From: an uncultured Hyphomicrobiales bacterium
GTDB taxonomy: Bacteria > Pseudomonadota > Alphaproteobacteria > Rhizobiales > CAJQND01
Assembly: GCA_905479595.1 (NCBI GenBank)
Contig: CAJQND010000332.1
Coordinates: 1 to 11,106 of the forward strand
Reading direction: 5' to 3'
Length of the DNA stretch: 11,106 nucleotides
Under the pieces are notes generated by a model, which saw only the letters and a list, made by a program, of their open reading frames with translations, was not told the DNA's origin and did no database searches. The number at the start of each line of letters is the position of its first letter. Positions within the stretch are counted from its first letter, which is position 1. Made by a program: the position numbers and the translations under genes. Positions 5,801-11,106 of this stretch are shown in pieces.

Positions 5801-7643
5801 TTGTCAGCACAATATCGTGCAACACATAGGATGCACTTTGGGGTTTGATCTTGAATGTGTACTCGTCATTGGCGCGCAGCCCCATATGCTCCAGGATCGG
5901 TAGCCGGTCACTAAGTGGAATTGCCTTGCCGCGACGATAGAGTTTCAGGTTGACCTGCGCATCATCACTACCTTCACGACGATAGAACTCCAAAGCCACA
6001 TCGCGATCACCGGCAAGGGATTCCAAGCGCCCAATGTCCGTAATCGCATTGGATGCTTCATAAGCTTCTTCATAAGCGCGCGAAAACGCGCCTTCGTAAG
6101 CTTTGGCCATCGCGTCGGCTTCAACTGGTTCAACGCTCGCCTGCAAAGCGCGGGAGAGTTTGTCGTCCCACGTGCGGATAATCTCCACCAACTGGCGTTC
6201 AAGCTCTGTGATATCCGGTGTTGGCGTAACCCCGTCATAACGCCCGATTATGAAATGCACCCGGACCAGCGCGCCTTCAGGAAACGAAGGATAGAATGCC
6301 GAGACAGTACCTCTATATGCATTGGCTATAAGTGCCCCGGTCTTTTCGCGCACATCGGAGGTGTAACGGTCACGCGGGATGTAAGCGAGCACGGAGACGA
6401 ACCGGTCAAACCGGTCCACCCGCACAAACAGCTTGGGCCGGGGCCGCTCATTGAGCCGGATAATACCAGAAGCGATTTCCGTCAGCAGATTACGGTCGAT
6501 CTGAAACAGTTCATCGCGCGGATAGGTCTCGAGAATATTCAGCAACGCCTTGCCAGAATGGCTATCGACCTTGTGCCCGGATTTTGCCATCACATTGGCC
6601 AGTTTGCGTCGCAGCAGCGGAATGAACCGTGGACTGCGCGTATACGCAACTGAAGTGAACATGCCGACAACGCGCAACTCGCCTTTCAGCTTGCCGCGAG
6701 AATCGAAGCGCTTAATGCCGATATAATCCATATGGGTGCGCCGGTGCACGGTGGCGCGCACATTGGCCTTGGTAATGATCAATGGTGCCGGGCGCATAAG
6801 GAATTCGCGCAGTTCGGGGGTGTAGCTCACCAGCTCGCGCCCACGGCGCAGCACTTTCACATCCGGGTCGCGCAAAATGCCAAGCCCGGAGCCTTCCACC
6901 GGTTTCAACCGCCCGGTTTTCGGGCTGCCACGGAAATCATACTCGCGCAAACCAAGGAAGGTGAAATTGTTATCAATCAACCATTGTAAAAATTGAATAG
7001 CTTCGGCCAGCTCATCAACCGCAATCGGTGGCGGGGTGTGTTGGTATTCTTCGACGGCTTCTTCCATGCGCGTCCGCATAGGCTGCCAGTCGAGTACCAC
7101 AGTGCGCACATCTTTGAGCACCGAGGCCAGTTCCCCTTCGAGTTCCTTGCGCTCTGCATCATCGGCAATCCTGCCAATATGCACATGCACAAAGCTATCG
7201 CGGGAAAGGCCGCTATCGTCGATAAGTTCTTTGGCGTCGAGAACTTCCTGGATTACACCTTTGGCAGAGCGGCGGCTGGTAATAATCGGGTGTAGTGCCA
7301 GTTCAACTGTGTGGCCTTTTTCGGCAAGCAGAGAAAGGATGGAGTCCACGAGGAATGGCATGTCATCATTGGCGACTTCAATAACAGATAAATTGTCCAG
7401 CCGTTCGGTCCCGGTCGGGTTGTAAACCCGGATTTTGGCAGGCCCGGGCGGGCGGGATTTGACAAAATCGAATGCTTTTGTGGCGACGTTTGCTAAACCT
7501 TCGGAACTGTATTGCTGGAGGTCTTCAAGAACGCCGTGTTCAAAAAACCGGTCGCTGAACGCCTTTAATGCTGGTCCGGATTTGGGATTGAGTTTCTTGA
7601 TTATGGATTTTACAAATGCATGCAGTCGCTTATCACTCGACAT
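2832..7643 (-). CDS. gdhB: NAD-specific glutamate dehydrogenase, large (180 kDa) class, 1603 residues
   Basis: This cytoplasmic enzyme catalyses glutamate + NAD+ to 2-oxoglutarate + NH4+ + NADH, feeding carbon from glutamate and related amino acids into the TCA cycle. The length fits the bacterial large-GDH family (about 1600-1650 residues). The first half, to about residue 700, is the long N-terminal regulatory region with ACT-like folds; it contains NDDMPFLVDSILSLLAEKGHTVEL. The catalytic core starts with ARGGLRWSDRPEDFR (R809-R822), then QQVKNA (K835) and VPVGAKGGF (K845), which correspond to the substrate-binding and catalytic lysines of smaller GDHs. Later come GCGDMSGDVFGNG (from G979) and GEGANLGFTQHGRIEF (from G1131), typical of the dinucleotide-binding part. 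The reading frame is intact. ATG 7641-7643 is preceded by GGGGGG (7648-7653), four bases away. It is divergent from the AhpD-like gene and appears monocistronic. Members of this class are often allosterically controlled by amino acids; that is family knowledge. Confidence 0.97.
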   Translation of the reverse strand: MSSDKRLHAFVKSIIKKLNPKSGPALKAFSDRFFEHGVLEDLQQYSSEGLANVATKAFDFVKSRPPGPAKIRVYNPTGTERLDNLSVIEVANDDMPFLVDSILSLLAEKGHTVELALHPIITSRRSAKGVIQEVLDAKELIDDSGLSRDSFVHVHIGRIADDAERKELEGELASVLKDVRTVVLDWQPMRTRMEEAVEEYQHTPPPIAVDELAEAIQFLQWLIDNNFTFLGLREYDFRGSPKTGRLKPVEGSGLGILRDPDVKVLRRGRELVSYTPELREFLMRPAPLIITKANVRATVHRRTHMDYIGIKRFDSRGKLKGELRVVGMFTSVAYTRSPRFIPLLRRKLANVMAKSGHKVDSHSGKALLNILETYPRDELFQIDRNLLTEIASGIIRLNERPRPKLFVRVDRFDRFVSVLAYIPRDRYTSDVREKTGALIANAYRGTVSAFYPSFPEGALVRVHFIIGRYDGVTPTPDITELERQLVEIIRTWDDKLSRALQASVEPVEADAMAKAYEGAFSRAYEEAYEASNAITDIGRLESLAGDRDVALEFYRREGSDDAQVNLKLYRRGKAIPLSDRLPILEHMGLRANDEYTFKIKPQSASYVLHDIVLTTADGGVIDLASRGQLLEDTFQAVWQGKAENDGHNALVLNAGLTWRQVALLRTVARYLRQAGISYSPDYIWNVLNRHAHLAADLWALFEARFELGGSDKKKKAAQSRIRNRIKAALTDVPSLDDDRIIRRFMNVILSSVRTNFYQRAEDGGDKPVISLKIESGKIDDLPEPRPYREIFVYAPDVEGIHLRGGPIARGGLRWSDRPEDFRTEVLGLAKAQQVKNAVIVPVGAKGGFVPKQMPANPTREEFMAEGIRCYKLFINSLLDVTDNLRGKDVVFPGEVTRHDGDDPYLVVAADKGTATFSDIANGISEDHGFWLGDAFASGGSAGYDHKKMGITARGGWEAVKRHFREMDIDIQSEPFTVVGCGDMSGDVFGNGMLLSKAIKLVAAFDHRDILIDPNPDPEKTWKERKRLFGLARSSWQDYDKKLISKGGGIFPRSLKTIPLSAEIRAIIGTSEKTMAPNDLIKALLKAPSDLLWFGGIGTYVRAASESNADAGDRANDALRITATEVGAKVIGEGANLGFTQHGRIEFAANGGRINTDAIDNSAGVNSSDVEVNIKIALGAAEEKGKLTRKARNTLLVKMTSEVAGLVLRNNYLQTLAITLMERAGTREFGFLVRMMKDLESRRELDRVVEDLPDDVELAEREAAGKAFTRPELAVLLAYAKLVLFSDLMAGDTPSEPYFQAELMRYFPQEMQKKYAKEIATHRLAPEIISTMLSNSMINRGGAGFVFRLMEDTGAGVDDIAKGFTAARDVMGLLDLNGEVNALDTKIPSDVQLRIYNTLQSLLRREASWFVRNGDWSAGLESVIKHYRDGYEELRGVMPACLVDEDKARLVERTNELVEHGVPKPLAAKVSALRFMSRGPDIVFVATRTNRKVRDIAHGFFSVGSKLSVDRLVLASVNLAATDYYERIAINRGIETVLTAHRSIAAQMFAGRAPAAKAEAEWLKKNAAEFERVRETIADMMAGQEMTLARLSVAASALNDLVAV

Positions 7644-7740
7644 TATTCCCCCCGACGCTTTTGTCTCATTGTAAGACTAAAACTTTAGTTTAGGCATTAG
7701 CGGGCAAAACACCAGCGGGATTGAACAAGAGGACGAAAAC
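7644..7740. promoter_or_regulatory. Divergent gdh / AhpD-like control region with palindromes
   Basis: This 97-bp spacer must hold both promoters. It contains ACTAAA-AC-TTTAGT (7676-7689), a perfect dyad that overlaps a second dyad, AAACT-TT-AGTTT (7680-7691). Beside them is GTCT (7663-7666) with inverted AGAC (7674-7677), although the flanking bases do not match well. Such nested dyads could be an operator shared by both genes. No clear -35/-10 pair can be picked on either strand. Confidence 0.4.
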
Positions 7741-8325
7741 GTGAAAAACAACAAGCCAACAAACCCAAGCGACGCCGTTGCCCTGGAACTTCCCGGCCTC
7801 GATCTCGACGAGAGCCAGCAGGCTTATTTTGATATCTGCACAGAGAAACTTGGGTTCGTGCCAAATGTTCTCACTGCTTACGGTTTTGACCGTGCAAAGC
7901 TTGGCGGGTTTAGCGTTTTCTATAATGAACTGATGCTTGGAGACTCTGGTCTTAGCAAGCTGGAACGTGAAATGATCGCGGTGGCAGTTTCCTCGGTTAA
8001 TCACTGCTTTTACTGTCTTACGGCCCACGGAGCAGCGGTACGCAAGCTTTCCGGCGATCCGGCACTTGGTGAGCAAATGGTGATGAATTACCGGGCCGGC
8101 AGCCTTGATGCGCGTCAAACCGCCATGTGTGATTTTGCGGTCAAATTAACCGAACACCCTGACAAGATCGTTGAGGCAGACCGGCAGACCTTGCGTGATG
8201 CAGGTTTCTCCGAGTGCGATATTTGGGACATTTCCGCGGTTGCGTCGTTCTTCAACATGTCAAACCGCATGGCCGCGGCCACCGACATGCAGCCAAATGA
8301 AGAATATCACGCTATGGAGCGGTAA
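7741..8325 (+). CDS. AhpD-like peroxidase-related protein (carboxymuconolactone decarboxylase family), 194 residues
   Basis: An all-helical CMD/AhpD-fold protein of the 'uncharacterized peroxidase-related enzyme' subgroup. The active region LEREMIAVAVSSVNHCFYCLTAHG has E77, C89, C92 and H96. Their spacing (12, 3 and 4 residues) equals that of the Glu-Cys-Cys-His proton relay of mycobacterial AhpD, so a redox-active CxxC acting on peroxide or disulfide substrates is likely; the true substrate is unknown. The N-terminal LGFVPNVLTAYGFD (37-50) and the C-terminal FFNMSNRMAAATDMQPNEEYH are typical of the subgroup. The start is GTG 7741, with AGAGGA (7728-7733) seven bases before it; no in-frame ATG lies near. 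It is divergent from gdh and ends 15 bp before the convergent DUF971 gene, so it is probably monocistronic. Confidence 0.9.
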   Translation: MKNNKPTNPSDAVALELPGLDLDESQQAYFDICTEKLGFVPNVLTAYGFDRAKLGGFSVFYNELMLGDSGLSKLEREMIAVAVSSVNHCFYCLTAHGAAVRKLSGDPALGEQMVMNYRAGSLDARQTAMCDFAVKLTEHPDKIVEADRQTLRDAGFSECDIWDISAVASFFNMSNRMAAATDMQPNEEYHAMER

Positions 8326-8340
8326 GCGGCAGGTTAAACC

Positions 8341-8703
8341 CTAATCGCGCGATTTGCCTTCGGCATCCATCTTCTCAAGATAGACGGCCCAGATCTCGTC
8401 GCGCTCGCGACCCAGGCGATGAAGATTAGACCAGCTATACAGGCCGGTATCATGGCGGTCATCAAAGCGAATGCGAACCGCGTAGTTACCGATAGGCTCT
8501 ACCGCCACGATCTTGACATTGCGCTTTCCAGGGACGGTTATTTCCTGGCCCGGTCCATGGCCTTTAACTTCTGCACTCGGGCTTTCCACCCGCAAAAACT
8601 CAGCGTTTAGCTCAAACGTTTCGCCAGTGTCGAATGAGATTTTAAGTACAGCTCCTCCGTCGCTTACCTTGAGTTCTGTTGGCCAGGCGGTGGTTTCAGT
8701 CAT
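8341..8703 (-). CDS. DUF971 (gamma-butyrobetaine hydroxylase N-terminal-like) protein, 120 residues
   Basis: A small stand-alone DUF971 protein. The domain runs from about residue 8 to 110: WPTELKVSDGGAVLKISFDTGE, then FLRVESPSAEVKGHGPGQ (37-53), then the most conserved part VEPIGNYAVRIRFDDRHDTGLYSWSNL (68-94). The fold is related to the N-terminal domain of gamma-butyrobetaine hydroxylases and also occurs at the C-terminus of the plastid Fe-S scaffold HCF101, so a role in metal or Fe-S handling has been suggested. This protein has no cysteine, so it has no Cys metal site of its own. Its ATG (8701-8703) lies inside the end of the Trm112-like gene, an 8-base overlap, with only a weak ribosome site; translational coupling is likely. 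It is the last gene of the leftward cnoX operon. Confidence 0.88.
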   Translation of the reverse strand: MTETTAWPTELKVSDGGAVLKISFDTGETFELNAEFLRVESPSAEVKGHGPGQEITVPGKRNVKIVAVEPIGNYAVRIRFDDRHDTGLYSWSNLHRLGRERDEIWAVYLEKMDAEGKSRD

Positions 8704-8881
8704 CGGTCAACTCGCGGGCTTCATCGCGCAGCATGATGGGCACACCATCACGCACGGGAAACGCAAGGCGTGCTTTCTTGGAGATCAGCTCACTGGCATC
8801 TGCATCAAAAGTGAGCGTGGACTTGGTCACCGGACACACCAGGATTTCGAGCAGCTTTGGATCAATTTCACGTTTTGCCAT
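8696..8881 (-). CDS. Trm112-like (YcaR/UPF0434) protein, 61 residues
   Basis: A very small protein of the bacterial Trm112-like family. The family signature is complete: LLEILVCPVTKSTL (residues 10-23), ELISKKARLAFPVRDGVPIML (31-51) and a final EARELTDD. Eukaryotic Trm112 activates several methyltransferases acting on tRNA, rRNA and release factors; whether the bacterial form does the same is less clear. Only one cysteine (C16) remains where zinc-binding members have a CPxC pair, because the second position is T19. The zinc knuckle is therefore absent, a variant that seems common in alphaproteobacteria. It lies 23 bp after the LON-domain gene and overlaps the DUF971 gene by 8 bases. Confidence 0.92.
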   Translation of the reverse strand: MAKREIDPKLLEILVCPVTKSTLTFDADASELISKKARLAFPVRDGVPIMLRDEARELTDD

Positions 8882-8904
8882 GAGGCCTACTCTTGCTCGC
8901 TTAA

Positions 8905-9597
8905 TTACTGAAGTTGTGAATGTTCAATTTCTGCACCGGGACCGGATGCCAGCGCCATTTCGGTCAGCGCGACCAAAACACTGGCACGATCATAAAGCGT
9001 CGCTGCTTCCAACATGGCCTGCTTCTCACGCGCTGCGAACGGGCTGATAACGCATAATGTGTTGACGAGAGATTCCGTGGTGGCGTTTTCGACTTCATTC
9101 CAGTCTGCTTGCATGGAATTTGCATCCAGATATTTACGGAAGATTTCAATCAGCCCATCACGATCAACGGCATCTTCCCCGCGCCCGGCGTCCAAATCGC
9201 TTTTGAACGCAGCGAAATCAACTTCGCAAATCCGGTAAGGTGTCACCCGTGCCAATTCCTGTTTAACCTGAAATCGGGCCACACCGGAAAGCGTTATGAT
9301 CAACCGTCCATCCGGTGTTTCCGTATAAGACGTAATTCGTCCGGCACACCCCGTCTTAAAAATTGGAACATCAATAGCGGGATCATTCAATTCATCAGCA
9401 CTGATGCCAGCTTCAGGCTGGATCATGCCAATAATGCGATCACCGGACATGGCATCGCTGACCATCTGCACATAGCGCGGTTCAAAAATATTCAGGGGCA
9501 ATTGGGCGCGTGGCAGAAGAAGTGCGCCTTCCAGAGGAAAAATCGCAACCCGCTGGGGTAAATCGTCAAGCCCGGCATATTTGTCCATAAAACTCAT
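8905..9597 (-). CDS. LON peptidase substrate-binding-domain protein, 230 residues
   Basis: A stand-alone version of the N-terminal substrate-recognition domain of Lon protease (PF02190), without the AAA+ or protease parts. The signature is clear: VAIFPLEGALLLPRAQLPLNIFEPRY (residues 17-42), then IIGMIQPE (55-62), GCAGRITSYTETPDGRLIITLSGVARF (83-109) and a C-terminal helical bundle with FAAREKQAMLEA. No ATP-binding Walker motif or Ser-Lys protease dyad is present, so it is not a protease on its own. A role as adaptor or substrate binder in protein quality control is inferred. The ATG (9595-9597) lies 10 bases after the cnoX stop with no strong ribosome site, so coupled translation is likely; codon 4 is a second possible start. 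Confidence 0.92.
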   Translation of the reverse strand: MSFMDKYAGLDDLPQRVAIFPLEGALLLPRAQLPLNIFEPRYVQMVSDAMSGDRIIGMIQPEAGISADELNDPAIDVPIFKTGCAGRITSYTETPDGRLIITLSGVARFQVKQELARVTPYRICEVDFAAFKSDLDAGRGEDAVDRDGLIEIFRKYLDANSMQADWNEVENATTESLVNTLCVISPFAAREKQAMLEAATLYDRASVLVALTEMALASGPGAEIEHSQLQ

Positions 9598-9607
9598 GTG
9601 CAGGCCG

Positions 9608-10582
9608 TTATGAGAACAAAATTGCTGAAAGCCCGCGCCTGCCGGTCACGGTCAGCTCATCGGTCATGCCCCAGGCTTCAAAAAACTGCAACAACTGGGT
9701 TCGTGCGGCATCATCATTCCATGCTCGGTCGATGCGGATTGAAGCCAACAATTGCTCCAGCGCTTCCTCGCGCTGGCCCGCAGCATTCAACGCCACTGCC
9801 AGGTCGATCCTTGCCTGGTGGTCCTTGGGGTCTGCTTCCACTTTTGCGGTGAGCGCTGCGATCACGCCAGTATCTACCGGCGCTTGCGCCAGTTCGAGAG
9901 CGGCACGGGCAGAAACAATATCCTGGTCTTCATCTTTTTCCGGCGGGGTCAGACCAAGGGTCGCTTCAGCTCCTTCAAGGTCCTCCGCTGCGATTTGAGT
10001 GCGCGCCAATCCGGCAATTGCGGCGGTGTTATCGCGTTCAACCTGTAACACGGCGCCAAACGTCTGGCTGGCAACAGCAAATTCACCCGCCTCCAATGCG
10101 GCGTGACCTGCGTCAATGGCAGCAGCAATTTCGGCACTTCCATCAGCGCCATTTGTCAGCTTGGCGATAAATTCTTTGATCTGGCTTTGAGGCAATGCCC
10201 CCATGAAGCCGTCAACCGGTTTGCCATCGACAAATGCAAATACCGCCGGGATCGACTGCACCCGCATCTGACCGGCAATTTGCTGATTTTCATCGACATT
10301 GACTTTCGCCAGTTTCACGGCACCACGCGCACCCATAACTGCTTTTTCCAAAGCCGGGGTCAGTTGCTTGCACGGTCCACACCACGGTGCCCAGAAATCA
10401 ACAATCACTGGCACGGATTTCGATGCTTCAATCACTTCAGCCATGAACGTAGCTTCGCTGACATCTTTTATAAGGTCAGCAGGGTTCACAACTGGGGCCG
10501 CAGCCGGTGCTGCAACCGGTTCTGCACCTGCGGCTACCGAAGCTGATCCAGGGGAGTTTCCGTACGAAAATTTGATATCCAT
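9608..10582 (-). CDS. cnoX: CnoX/YbbN-type chaperedoxin (thioredoxin + TPR), 324 residues
   Basis: The protein has an Ala/Pro-rich N-terminal linker (residues 11-34), a thioredoxin domain (about 36-145) and a TPR-like helical tail (about 150-310). The thioredoxin motif is DFWAPWCGPCK with C68 and C71, and the cis-proline is P112 in SIPAVFAF. The C-terminus GRRGLSAILFS matches the conserved end of alphaproteobacterial homologues. CnoX proteins hold unfolding clients under oxidative stress and pass them to GroEL/DnaK. The E. coli form lost the CxxC pair, while the Caulobacter form keeps CGPC and has reductase activity, so this one is probably redox-active. The ATG at 10580-10582 has AGGAA (10593-10597) ten bases upstream. 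It is the first gene of the run cnoX - LON-domain - Trm112-like - DUF971, and 109 bp separate it from the editing-enzyme gene. Confidence 0.94.
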   Translation of the reverse strand: MDIKFSYGNSPGSASVAAGAEPVAAPAAAPVVNPADLIKDVSEATFMAEVIEASKSVPVIVDFWAPWCGPCKQLTPALEKAVMGARGAVKLAKVNVDENQQIAGQMRVQSIPAVFAFVDGKPVDGFMGALPQSQIKEFIAKLTNGADGSAEIAAAIDAGHAALEAGEFAVASQTFGAVLQVERDNTAAIAGLARTQIAAEDLEGAEATLGLTPPEKDEDQDIVSARAALELAQAPVDTGVIAALTAKVEADPKDHQARIDLAVALNAAGQREEALEQLLASIRIDRAWNDDAARTQLLQFFEAWGMTDELTVTGRRGLSAILFS

Positions 10583-10691
10583 AACTTGCCTATTCCTCGC
10601 GCGATTGTGCGTTTGCGCTGCGTCTTCAGGGATGTGGGTCTCAATGTGACGTCGCGCCGGGCCAATTACAATGGGTTACGCGGCCAAAAAG

Positions 10692-11106
10692 TCAGCTGAC
10701 GGCGACAATTTGCGGTTTATGCCCACACGCCTCGATAAATGCCAGCAGATCAGCCGAGCGGATCGTTGTTGTCGCTGTATTGCACAATGGATGATAGTTC
10801 ACCAGTTCGTGGGCCATCATACCCTCATCCAATACAACATTCACCCGGCGTTCAGTGTCGTTGATGAGGGCAAACGGGGTCACCGAACCCGGCGCAATCC
10901 CGAGGACTTCCATCAACAGCTCCGGTTTACCAAAGCTAATTCGCGCAGCACCAATTTTTGCTGGTAGACCTTTTAGATCAATTTGCGCTTCTTCGAGTGC
11001 AACCACGAGCCAGAGCTGGCCTTTTTTATCTTTCAAAAACAGATTTTTGCAATGGCCACCGGGGATTTCCCCGCGCAATGCCTTGGCGTCCTCAACAGTA
11101 AATGCC
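10692..11106 (-). CDS. proX: Prolyl-tRNA editing protein (YbaK/ProX family), 5' end outside the window
   Basis: A YbaK-domain trans-editing deacylase of the ProXp-ala/PrdX type, which removes alanine mischarged on tRNA-Pro. The frame is open to the right edge: AFTVEDAKALRGEIPGGHCKNLF is readable, so about 30-40 N-terminal residues are missing. A TTG at 11076-11078 is internal, not the start. Key parts are GGHCKNLFLKDKKGQLWLV, with the KNLFLKD lysine expected in substrate binding, SFGKPELLMEVLGIAPGSVTPFALIND, RRVNVVLDE and HPLCNTATTTI. These follow the family pattern closely. It ends at TGA (10692-10694) inside the palindrome GTCAGCTGAC (10691-10700). A run of five Ts follows in the direction of transcription, but the stem is too short to call a terminator. 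Confidence 0.93.
   Translation of the reverse strand, partial: AFTVEDAKALRGEIPGGHCKNLFLKDKKGQLWLVVALEEAQIDLKGLPAKIGAARISFGKPELLMEVLGIAPGSVTPFALINDTERRVNVVLDEGMMAHELVNYHPLCNTATTTIRSADLLAFIEACGHKPQIVAVS

Noticed and set aside
8326..8340. Possible terminator between the AhpD-like gene and the DUF971 gene
   Set aside because: The spacer has only GGTT-A-AACC and a single CCCTA half, not a foldable hairpin like those at the other convergent junctions.
9598..9852. Plus-strand frames of 80-150 codons over the cnoX and LON-domain genes
   Set aside because: They overlap well-identified minus-strand genes and show no family resemblance, signal peptide or convincing ribosome site.
10691..10700. Perfect palindrome GTCAGCTGAC followed by five Ts on the minus strand, as a terminator for the proX gene
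   Set aside because: Only three base pairs could form with a four-base loop, too weak to call an intrinsic terminator.

Overview
The window looks like ordinary chromosome of an alphaproteobacterium, probably in or near Hyphomicrobiales. The evidence is the 1603-residue NAD-dependent glutamate dehydrogenase, a CGPC-type CnoX/YbbN chaperedoxin, and a LON-domain / Trm112 / DUF971 gene run behind a prolyl-tRNA editing gene. Coding density is high. I see no rRNA, tRNA, CRISPR array, insertion sequence or phage gene. The placement is inferred from protein content only.

Left part (1-979): the 5' end of an AraC-family regulator runs leftward off the window. A 148-bp AT-rich region separates it from a rightward pair: a 49-residue single-span membrane protein with a TTG start, then a 126-residue secreted protein with two cysteines. 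The region holds a tandem repeat with a 21-bp period (TGTCT/AA half-sites) overlapping a plausible -35 box. An AraC-type activator driving the small two-gene unit is a reasonable model.

Middle (974-2835): a leftward EamA/DMT permease with a TTG start, then two rightward genes, a 148-residue YccF-family membrane protein and a 106-residue YbjQ-family protein with its own extended -10 promoter. Two convergent junctions carry short perfect inverted repeats that contain or touch the stop codons.

Centre (2832-8325): the large leftward NAD-GDH gene takes up over 40% of the window. It is divergent from an AhpD-like CxxC peroxidase-related gene; the 97-bp spacer holds overlapping palindromes. The GDH makes 2-oxoglutarate and ammonia from glutamate.

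Right part (8341-11106): a leftward, tightly spaced operon cnoX - LON-domain protein - Trm112-like protein - DUF971 protein, preceded by a 5'-truncated prolyl-tRNA editing gene. Its theme is protein quality control and translation fidelity. I found no clearly new multi-gene system. The least explained part is the AraC-linked small-membrane/secreted pair at 259-963.
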